A DNA stretch of 64,000 bases. It comes from Billgrantia antri (lineage in GTDB: Bacteria; Pseudomonadota; Gammaproteobacteria; Pseudomonadales; Halomonadaceae). This document shows, piece after piece, positions 57,790-64,000 of the stretch; the stretch's first letter is position 1, and every line of letters begins with the position of its first letter. The notes beneath the pieces are model-generated. The model had not been told where the DNA came from and ran no database searches. It saw nothing but the letters and a program-made list of their open reading frames with translations. The translations under genes were made by a program, and so were the position numbers. The DNA lies in assembly GCF_019430905.1 (NCBI RefSeq), contig NZ_JAHYCA010000002.1, positions 124,001 to 188,000 on the forward strand, given 5' to 3'.

Positions 57790-58923
57790 TTAGAAGCTAT
57801 ACATCACCATCGCCTGCACGCGAGAGGCATAGCCCTCCCGGCCGTTCACCGTCTCGCGCTTGTTCCAATTGGCTTCGATACCGTAGCTGATGCGCTCGCT
57901 CAGTGCGGGCGACCAGATATAGTTGATCCAGGCGGCTTCGTAGGAATCGTCATTTGTGAGGAAGGCGGGATTGTTATCGAGGTCGGCGGTGATACGGCTG
58001 TAGGCGGCGTTGATGGCGCCCGGCCCCACCGCAAGGCTGGCCCCAAGAGTGCCGCCGGTCGACTCGATGGTTTCCAGTTCACCCTCGGAAGTGGCGAATG
58101 CAGGGGCGATCTGGGGGTTGCCCTGGTTGTAGCCGCCAATGCCATCGCCATGGGTCAGGGCGCCGCGTATCGTCAAGTCATCACTGACTTTCATGGCGAC
58201 CTCGGCCCCCAGTCCCCAGCCAAACGCAGAGTCGCTGGCAGCGGGCGTCTCGATACCGGCGCTATCGAATTCGAGGTATCGAGCGACCCCTGAGAAGGAG
58301 TAATGAAAGGTTCCCTCCGTGTCGGTATAGCGCAGCGTGACGTCAGGAAGCTGGCTCTTGGCGCCCGGAGCCGACACTTGACCGCCTTCATCGGCTGGAT
58401 TTTCCAGCGCCATGGAGAGTTTGCCTGAGGTGTAGCGGAGCTGAGGCTGGCGCTCAACGGCGGGCCGGCCGGTTGGACCGGTAAAGGAGATCAGCGGCGT
58501 GCTGGAGACGAAACCCGCGAAGTTGGTCCAGGTCTGGCCGGCCAGCAGATGGTTCCATTTGCCATAGGCATGACGTAGCCGAAAAGCGGAGCTATCGCCG
58601 TAGAAATCCCCTTCGATGGTGGTCTCGAGATTGCTGCCTGCAACTGGGGTGGATGTGCCAAAGCCGATACGGCTTTCGCGGGCATGCATGGTGAAATGGC
58701 CGTTGGGCCCCTCTTCCCCTTCCAGACGTGGGGCGGAGCGATCAACCGTATCGCCCAGTGCGTTATCGAAATCGTAGATCACATCCAGCTTGACGTAGCC
58801 ATAAATGGACGCGGTCGTATCCCCCACTTGGAGCTCGTAAGCGAACGAGCCTGCTGAAACCGCCAGCGTCATGGCGCCGATGGAGGAAATGGCAAACTGC
58901 TTGACGTTGTTGTGTATTGTCAC
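57790..58923 (-). CDS. DcaP-like outer-membrane porin
   Basis: A 377-residue beta-barrel porin. The signal peptide (MTIHNNVKQFAISSIGAMTLAVSAGSFA) is followed by YGYVKLDVIYDFDNALGD, a typical DcaP start, then ARESRIGFGTST, the LAGQTWTNF strand and a C-terminal MVMYSF ending in Phe. DcaP porins import negatively charged small molecules such as dicarboxylates. The start is GTG at 58921-58923 with AAAGGA at 8 nt; the next in-frame ATG (MTLAV) would remove half of the signal peptide. The 418-bp upstream region carries operator C. Confidence 0.85.
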   Translation of the reverse strand: MTIHNNVKQFAISSIGAMTLAVSAGSFAYELQVGDTTASIYGYVKLDVIYDFDNALGDTVDRSAPRLEGEEGPNGHFTMHARESRIGFGTSTPVAGSNLETTIEGDFYGDSSAFRLRHAYGKWNHLLAGQTWTNFAGFVSSTPLISFTGPTGRPAVERQPQLRYTSGKLSMALENPADEGGQVSAPGAKSQLPDVTLRYTDTEGTFHYSFSGVARYLEFDSAGIETPAASDSAFGWGLGAEVAMKVSDDLTIRGALTHGDGIGGYNQGNPQIAPAFATSEGELETIESTGGTLGASLAVGPGAINAAYSRITADLDNNPAFLTNDDSYEAAWINYIWSPALSERISYGIEANWNKRETVNGREGYASRVQAMVMYSF

Positions 58924-59258
58924 TGTCTGGTCCTTTGATGTCGGATTGGTAGTCCTGCCCGAGCGTCTCGAAACCTGGCTTCGATGCGCCCGGAAGGGTT
59001 CGAGTAGTATCGGCGCTCTCTCGGGTCTCCTTTCGTTGGCAAAAGCATTTCCCGCCTCGATGTTGGGCACCGAGACGAAAACCGAGCTGCGCTTCGCAGC
59101 GGTTGGATGTGGACATGTCGTTATCCAGGTCGACCCGGTTCCGGTGGCATGAAGATGTTGTGAAGCCAGCGGGTCGACCTGGGTTGTTAGCGGACTGACA
59201 TGTAAGTCAGGGATGTGAAAAGCGCTGCTTTCATAAGCTGCTAGGCAAAAATGGCATA

Positions 59259-59268
59259 TGGTGTACCA
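59259..59268. promoter_or_regulatory. Palindromic operator C (TGGTGTACCA)
   Basis: A one-base variant of the TGGTATACCA palindrome in the gap between the porin start and the end of the transporter gene. On the minus strand a TATAAG -10-like element (59274-59279) lies just upstream, so the site would overlap the transcription start of the porin, which would then have a leader of about 340 nt. Confidence 0.55.
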
Positions 59269-59341
59269 AATAGCTTATAGCTTGGTGCTTCTTGAGCATG
59301 CTGGTGAATCTCGGCGCTTGCACACATGCCGGGTCACCAAG

Positions 59342-60820
59342 CTACATCAGTAGAATTGCAAGGAGCGCAGCCACGACGATGCCGGAAATCACCGGTACGA
59401 AATTGCGTCTTACCAGCGCCGAGGGGCTGACGCCCGCGATACCGGCATCCGCAGCTACGCCGAAGGCCCAGGCAGCCAGCGTGCCACCACCGGCGAAGAT
59501 GGCCGCCACCTGGCCCAGGGCTGCCAGCACGTGCACATCTACACCGGCACCGGTGCCCAGCGCACCGGACAGCGAACCTACCAGTGGCAGGCCGGAGAAA
59601 CCCGAGCCGTCCATGCCGGAGAGCAGACCGATAAAGGCCATGCCGAAGGCCAGTAGGAAGACGTTGCCATCGATGTATTGACCGATATTGTGGCCGATAT
59701 CGAACAGGTAGCCGGCGGCATTGGTACCGATGACCTGGGCGGAGTGCTCTGGGTGGCCGAGGAAGAAGAAGCCGGCGATCGGGATGATCGGGGCGAAGAT
59801 CTTGATGGCGAAGAAGAAGCCTTCGCGGGTGTAGCTGCTGATGCCATCCAGGGCGTGATGGCCGTGGGAAGCAAGCGAGGAGAGCACCAGCAGCAAGGTG
59901 GCCGTGCCGCCCAGCAGTGCCGTGGCACCGCCGCCTCGAATTGCCTGGTCGGGAAGGAACAGGGCGCGATAGATCATCAGCCCGGCTATGCCAAGCAGGA
60001 TCACTGGTACGGCGATGGCAAAGAGGCGCGCATAGGGGCCGGCAGCCGGTTCGTCCTCTTCGTTGACCGTATTGGCCTGGACGGCGGCAGCTCCTGCCGA
60101 GCGAGGTGCGAAGACGGCATCGCCCCGGGGGATCTCCAGCGCCCCCGAGCGCATGTCACGGCGCAGGTGTAGGCAGGCGAGGGTAATTGCCACGGCACCG
60201 ACTATCAAGGAAAACAGCAAGGTATAGGGAATTAGCGTCGAAGTCTCGATACCTGCGGCACCGGCGGTCAAACGGCTGGCACCTTGGATCACCGGGTCAG
60301 CGGAAAGCGCCATGCCATGACCGAACAGGTTGACCGCCATGGCCGCGCCGATAGCCGGCAGGCCCACTTGCATGGCGACGGGGATCAGCACGGTGCCGAC
60401 CAGAGCTACGGCCGGTGTCGGCCAGAAGAAGGCAGCGGCGAGATACATGGTGATGCCGAGGGCGAAAAACGCTGTCCAAGGACCGATCATCAGTTTCTTC
60501 ATCGGTGCCACCATCAAGCGATCGGCGCCCTGGTGCTGCAGCGACTTGAGCATGGCCACCATCAGCGCTATGACCAGCATGATGTCGAAGAGCTCGTTGC
60601 CGGCATTGAGCAGGGCGCGGAAGACTACCTGAACGGCGAAGATCAGCTGGTTGAGCCCACCATCGTGGGGCGCTTCGGCCAACAAGCCCAGCATGAAGAT
60701 ACCGGCAATGGAAGGAATGATGACGCCCTTGCGGAAGCCGATGGAAACGAAGATCGCCAGGATCACAAGAAGGAAGACCCAGTGCGACGCGGTAAGTTGT
60801 ACCTGTTCGAGTTGTTCCAT
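59342..60820 (-). CDS. Secondary transporter of unassigned substrate (ion-transporter type)
   Basis: A 492-residue polytopic protein with about twelve membrane segments in two halves. A cytoplasmic stretch around 225-260 (RDMRSGALEIPRGDAVF to NEEDEPAAGPYA) joins them. The conserved segments AAFFWPTPAVALVGTVLIPVAMQ and LSGMDGSGFSGLPLVGSLSGALGTG resemble carboxylate/proton or sodium symporters, but I cannot place it in a defined family. It lies upstream of the porin on the same strand, which suggests outer- and inner-membrane steps for one substrate. Confidence 0.7.
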   Translation of the reverse strand: MEQLEQVQLTASHWVFLLVILAIFVSIGFRKGVIIPSIAGIFMLGLLAEAPHDGGLNQLIFAVQVVFRALLNAGNELFDIMLVIALMVAMLKSLQHQGADRLMVAPMKKLMIGPWTAFFALGITMYLAAAFFWPTPAVALVGTVLIPVAMQVGLPAIGAAMAVNLFGHGMALSADPVIQGASRLTAGAAGIETSTLIPYTLLFSLIVGAVAITLACLHLRRDMRSGALEIPRGDAVFAPRSAGAAAVQANTVNEEDEPAAGPYARLFAIAVPVILLGIAGLMIYRALFLPDQAIRGGGATALLGGTATLLLVLSSLASHGHHALDGISSYTREGFFFAIKIFAPIIPIAGFFFLGHPEHSAQVIGTNAAGYLFDIGHNIGQYIDGNVFLLAFGMAFIGLLSGMDGSGFSGLPLVGSLSGALGTGAGVDVHVLAALGQVAAIFAGGGTLAAWAFGVAADAGIAGVSPSALVRRNFVPVISGIVVAALLAILLM

Positions 60821-61049
60821 GTTGTACCTTGTCGTGTCGTCAGGCTTGGCGATGGCGGAGCCGGAGGTATCGGGCGGACCATCGGGAGCTTGTAGTTGTC
60901 GATTGCTGTACTGCCACGGATGTGTTTGCCTTGCATGTCACGAAAGTGTCGCTGTCGACCTACGTGCATGGAGTGGCTGGTTTATTGTCGTCGCATGTCA
61001 TCTCCTGTCGTTTCGTAAAGGCACTCGGCAAGCAGCCTGCATGTCTTGG

Positions 61050-61580
61050 TTAGCCCAGCAGCAGACCGCCATAAGCCAGCGAGGCGGCGATCACAAGGGC
61101 AGGATGCAGCCTGAAGAGAAGCAGGGCGATTGCTGCCATTGCTGCAATCAGCAGCGTGTGAAGTAGTCCCGCCCCATCCAGGCTCTCGAAGAAGAAGCTC
61201 ACCACCAGGCCAGCCATCATCATCGCGATGACCGGACGAACCCACTGGCTCATGCGCTTCACGCGTGGCGAGTCGCGATAGCGATAAAGCAGCCCCAGGG
61301 CGCCCAGCATGATCAGCAGCGTGGGCACGACGGTGGCGAAGACGGCGACCGTCGCGCCGCCGATACCCGCCACTTCATAGCCGACATAGCCGGCCATCTT
61401 GGTGGCTATCGGGCTTGGCAGTGCATTACCCAGGCCCAGCACCTCGGCGAACTCCTGACCGCTCATCCAGCCGTAGCGGCCCACCACTTCCGCCTCGATC
61501 AGCGGGATAATGGCCGGGCCCCCGCCATAGCCGACTATGTTGGGAATGAAAAAGGCGAGAAAAAGCTCGAGGTAGATCAT
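61050..61580 (-). CDS. Chromate-transporter-family (CHR) short protein, second of a pair
   Basis: A 176-residue membrane protein with about six hydrophobic segments. It begins with the CHR motif FFIPNIVGYGGGPAIIPLIEAEVVGRYGWMSGQEF and has GLGNALPSPIATKMAGYVGYEVAGIGGA. Short-chain CHR proteins act as heterodimers with opposite orientation; its ATG overlaps the stop of the partner gene (ATGA). Substrates of such pairs may be chromate/sulfate or other anions. Confidence 0.88.
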   Translation of the reverse strand: MIYLELFLAFFIPNIVGYGGGPAIIPLIEAEVVGRYGWMSGQEFAEVLGLGNALPSPIATKMAGYVGYEVAGIGGATVAVFATVVPTLLIMLGALGLLYRYRDSPRVKRMSQWVRPVIAMMMAGLVVSFFFESLDGAGLLHTLLIAAMAAIALLLFRLHPALVIAASLAYGGLLLG

Positions 61581-62149
61581 CGCGTTGCCTCTTTGACGGC
61601 TTTGCCTTGCGTCAAGGGCGGGAGCAGGGCAGCTCCCAGAAGCGCGCCAATGACCAGGCCTGGGTGAATATCCAGCCAGTAGATCAGCCCGCCCGCCATG
61701 CCGGCCATTACCAGGCTGACCGCCCAGCCCAGTGCCAGTCGTGACTTGTTGAGAAAGTCCCAGGTGAGCTGGCCCATCATCACCATGACTACCGGCACCA
61801 CTCCTTGTCCCATGCCGTGAATCCAGCTCACATCCCGATAGCGGCTGAAGAGCCCCAGCATCAGAATCATGGCGATGATCATTGGCAGTATCACGGCTAG
61901 CACTGCGTTGATGCAGCCGAGCGTGCCACCGACCCGAAAACCGATATAGCCAGGCATCTTGGTGGCGATGGGGCCCGGCAGAGTGTTGGCGATAGCCAGT
62001 ACATCGGCGAACTCTTCATCCTGCATCCAGGCATGACGCTTGACGACTTCTTGGTGTACCAAAGGGATCATCGAGGGGCCTCCACCGAACCCGAGTAGGC
62101 CGATTCGGAGAAAGGAAAAGAACAACTTGCCCTGTAGTGATGCTGTCAT
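61577..62149 (-). CDS. Chromate-transporter-family (CHR) short protein, first of a pair
   Basis: A 190-residue membrane protein with the CHR signature FLRIGLLGFGGGPSMIPLVHQEVVKRHAWMQDEEFADVLAIANTLPGPIATKMPGYIGF. It resembles the partner at 61050, so the two look like halves of a duplicated transporter. It is divergent from the gntR gene. An operator-like palindrome lies inside its first 100 bp. Confidence 0.88.
   Translation of the reverse strand: MTASLQGKLFFSFLRIGLLGFGGGPSMIPLVHQEVVKRHAWMQDEEFADVLAIANTLPGPIATKMPGYIGFRVGGTLGCINAVLAVILPMIIAMILMLGLFSRYRDVSWIHGMGQGVVPVVMVMMGQLTWDFLNKSRLALGWAVSLVMAGMAGGLIYWLDIHPGLVIGALLGAALLPPLTQGKAVKEATR
62052..62061. promoter_or_regulatory. Palindrome D (TGGTGTACCA) inside the chr gene
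   Basis: A variant copy of the operator 88-97 bp downstream of the chr start codon. It encodes part of LVHQE, so it may be a chance match, but it is centred 232 bp from operator E across the divergent promoter region, a spacing compatible with a DNA loop. Confidence 0.35.
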
Positions 62150-62182
62150 GTCAGCCGATGTCCTAGTCTGTGCGTCTCACCC

Positions 62183-62210
62183 TATGCTTAAAAACAATCG
62201 CTTAAGCATA
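62183..62210. promoter_or_regulatory. Dyad in the chr/gntR divergent promoter
   Basis: TATGCTTAA (62183-62191) and TTAAGCATA (62202-62210) form a 9-bp inverted repeat with a 10-nt spacer in the 172-bp divergent gap. It is unrelated in sequence to the TGGTATACCA sites, so it may bind a second regulator. Confidence 0.4.
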
Positions 62211-62283
62211 AGAGAAAGCTATTTTTCTAGTAAAAATCGATTATTTGACCTAGATTATGTCTCACAGCTTCAAGCGTCAAGCT

Positions 62284-62293
62284 CGGTATACCA
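62284..62293. promoter_or_regulatory. Palindromic operator E (CGGTATACCA)
   Basis: A copy of the palindrome with one mismatch, 29 bp before the gntR start codon. This position suggests autoregulation. Confidence 0.55.
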
Positions 62294-62321
62294 AATTCCA
62301 TAAAGAGAATGGAGTCACGCC

Positions 62322-62978
62322 ATGAATGAAGTGCTCAAGCAGGGCAGTGCCACGACGGCCAGCAGGATCTACGAAATGCTCCGCCAGGATCTGCTCGATG
62401 GCCGCTACGCTGCCGGCGAGCGGCTGTCGATCGCATTGCTGCGAGAAACCTATCAGGTGGGCCTGAGTCCGCTGCGCGAGGCGCTGAACCGTCTGGCGGC
62501 CTATGGTCTGCTGCGCCAGGAGAACCAGCGCGGCTTTCGCGTGCTGGAGTTGAGCCGCGACGAGCTTGCCGATATCACCGAAATGCGCCGTCAGCTAGAG
62601 GGCAAGGCGTTGGAGCTTGCCGTCAAGCATGGCGATGAAGAGTGGGAATCCCAGCTTTTGGCCGCGAATCATCGCCTATCGAAGGTCTGCGCTCATACGC
62701 CGGTCGTGGAGTGGGAGCAACTGCACTCGCGCTTCCACAATGCCCTCGTCGCCCCTTGTGGTTCGGTCTGGTTGTTGCGCTTCATCTCGCAGCTGCACGA
62801 CCAATTCGATCGCTATCGGCGCGTGGCGCCACGCGCCCAGGAGCTGCGTCATCAGCTCGATGCCCAGCATCAAGAACTGGTGGACCTGGCTCTGGCTCGC
62901 AATGCTAGCGGTGCCCGGGAATTGCTGGAGGAGCACATCACGCTTTCCAGCGAAGTGGCGCAGAAGAGCTGCCGCTAG
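62322..62978 (+). CDS. GntR-family transcriptional regulator (FCD/FadR subfamily)
   Basis: A 218-residue regulator. The N-terminal winged helix (about 15-78) has RLSIALLRETYQVGLSPLREALNRLAAYGLL and the wing ENQRGFRV. The C-terminal all-helical FCD domain (about 85-215) binds a ligand, often an organic acid, in a pocket that frequently holds a metal through histidines (candidates in LHSRFHNALV, QLHDQF and AQHQELVDL). It begins 29 bp after operator E and is divergent from the chr pair. FCD regulators commonly bind short GGT-ACC palindromes, which fits the sites in this cluster. Ligand unknown. Confidence 0.93.
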   Translation: MNEVLKQGSATTASRIYEMLRQDLLDGRYAAGERLSIALLRETYQVGLSPLREALNRLAAYGLLRQENQRGFRVLELSRDELADITEMRRQLEGKALELAVKHGDEEWESQLLAANHRLSKVCAHTPVVEWEQLHSRFHNALVAPCGSVWLLRFISQLHDQFDRYRRVAPRAQELRHQLDAQHQELVDLALARNASGARELLEEHITLSSEVAQKSCR

Positions 62979-63063
62979 GCAGCCCTGGCGCGGCGTACTG
63001 AAGTCCTTTGCCGTAGCCCCCCCCTCTTTACAGGGGCGGTTAGCTTCGGCTAGTGTTGGTTTA

Positions 63064-63073
63064 TGGTATACCA
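63064..63073. promoter_or_regulatory. Palindromic operator F (TGGTATACCA)
   Basis: An exact copy 81 bp before the chosen start of the creatininase-family gene, in the 175-bp gap after gntR. Confidence 0.6.
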
Positions 63074-63153
63074 ATTACACCTGTATCATGCCATAGACCA
63101 CAACACGCGACCAGGCGTTGAAGTTCGCCGCGCAGGTGCCGAGGGAGAGCGGG

Positions 63154-63984
63154 ATGGAAGGTCAGAGTGAGAATCAGAAGAGCCAGGTAGATAGCTATGT
63201 GTTAACGGAGATGACCTGGCCGGAGGTCGAGGAGGCGCTCAAGACCGTCAAGATGGCCATCGTGCCGGTCGGAGCGCACGAGCAGCATGGACCGCACATG
63301 AACGAGAGCTGCGATGCAGTACTTGCCATCGAGATGGCCAAGCGCCTCGCCGCTGTGCTGCACCCACAGGTGCTGGTGACGCCCACGGTCAACATGGGAG
63401 TCTCCCCGCACCACCTGAACTTTCCCGGCACCATCAGCCTGCGCCCCGAAACCCTGCTGGCCGTGCTGCGCGACATGGTCGTCTCGCTGCAGCGTCACGG
63501 AATCGACAAGGTGTTGTTCCTCAATAGTCATGGTGGAAATCAAGCCACGCTTGGCCTGGCCTGTGCCAGCTTCATTCAGGAATTAGGCGTGGCGTGCTAC
63601 TACGCCAAGACCACCGCTTCCGCCAAGAAGGCCATGAAGGAGCACATTTCCTCAACCCTGTTCGGCCATAGCTGCGAGCGCGAGGTTTCCGAGGCGTACT
63701 ATCTAGCTCCCCACCTGGTGCGCTCGGAACGGCTCGAAAAGGGCGACATCGTGCACGGAGGCTATTGGGAGGGATTGCGCCCGGGCAACCCTCTCCAGGG
63801 CTTTTACTACTACGAAGAAATGACCCGCAACGGCTGCATCGGCGACGCCACCCGGGCAAGCCATGCCATCGGCAAGGCCATCGTCGAGGAGGCGCTCGAG
63901 GAGCTATCGGCGGCGCTGCGGCCGCTGCTTTCCGAAACTGTCCAAGCCCAGGCTGAGCACGATGATAGAGAGCTTGCCACCTGA
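63154..63984 (+). CDS. Creatininase-family amidohydrolase
   Basis: A 276-residue metal-dependent hydrolase of the creatininase superfamily. The metal ligands are visible: Glu and His in VPVGAHEQHGPHM, Asp in SCDAVLAIEMAKRL, His in LNSHGGNQATL and Glu in GHSCEREVSEAYY. The family hydrolyses cyclic amides or amidines (creatinine, formamidopyrimidine) or peptides (MftE), so the substrate is not defined. I prefer the ATG at 63154 with GAGAGCGGG before it over a TTG at 63118. Under operator F and next to the GntR regulator, which points to induction by its own substrate or product. Confidence 0.88.
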   Translation: MEGQSENQKSQVDSYVLTEMTWPEVEEALKTVKMAIVPVGAHEQHGPHMNESCDAVLAIEMAKRLAAVLHPQVLVTPTVNMGVSPHHLNFPGTISLRPETLLAVLRDMVVSLQRHGIDKVLFLNSHGGNQATLGLACASFIQELGVACYYAKTTASAKKAMKEHISSTLFGHSCEREVSEAYYLAPHLVRSERLEKGDIVHGGYWEGLRPGNPLQGFYYYEEMTRNGCIGDATRASHAIGKAIVEEALEELSAALRPLLSETVQAQAEHDDRELAT

Positions 63985-64000
63985 AGGGGTACTGACAAGA

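Overview
The window looks like chromosomal DNA of a high-GC gammaproteobacterium of the Halomonas type (Halomonadaceae). The basis is gene order and content: Pseudomonas-like neighbourhoods (ubiE-ubiJ-ubiB-hisE-tatABC; argS-SPOR-hslVU; ponA/pilMNOPQ-aroKB-gltBD; pyrG-kdsA-eno; fdxA-mutS-pncC-recA-recX-alaS-lysC-csrA-tRNAs) combined with a sodium-pumping oxaloacetate decarboxylase (oadGAB), as expected for a marine or halophilic organism. No phage, insertion sequence, CRISPR array or rRNA was seen. The genus is an inference from synteny and was not tested by search.

Layout. 0-17 kb is housekeeping, mostly on the minus strand: the 5' end of ppk, hemB, elbB (+), tatABC, hisE, the ubiquinone genes ubiB/J/E, a DUF971 gene, hslUV, a SPOR-domain gene, argS and priA, then rpmE and malic enzyme on the plus strand. 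17-27 kb holds penicillin-binding protein 1A divergent from the type IV pilus assembly operon pilMNOPQ, which runs into aroK and aroB. 27-38 kb carries gltBD, a cupin gene, pyrG, kdsA and eno. 38-44 kb carries fdxA and mutS (minus) and pncC, recA and recX (plus). 44-49 kb carries alaS, lysC, csrA, one tRNA-Ser and two identical tRNA-Arg genes. 49-54 kb carries dusC and oadGAB.

Two regulatory items stand out. (1) Between eno and fdxA (about 38221-38465, plus strand) is an unannotated non-coding RNA candidate. It has twelve GGA triplets in 166 nt, several exposed in hairpin loops, including a perfect stem with the hexaloop AGGGAA, and it ends in a strong rho-independent terminator. This is the architecture of a CsrB/RsmZ RNA that sequesters CsrA, and it lies beside fdxA where Pseudomonas keeps rsmZ. 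CsrA itself is encoded 10 kb away. (2) From 54.4 to 63.1 kb, six copies of a palindrome of the form TGGTATACCA or TGGTGTACCA lie mostly in promoter regions around a GntR/FCD regulator, a creatininase-family hydrolase, a DcaP-like porin, a two-gene CHR transporter, a 2Fe-2S ferredoxin and an MpsC-family gene. I saw no copies of the core elsewhere in the window. I interpret this as a local regulon, probably an uptake and catabolic module for an unidentified small molecule.

How the genes work together: the first 54 kb is core metabolism (haem, ubiquinone, protein export, shikimate, ammonia assimilation, CTP, Kdo, glycolysis, DNA repair, translation). The last 10 kb is accessory, with membrane transport, an outer-membrane channel and a hydrolase under one presumed regulator.
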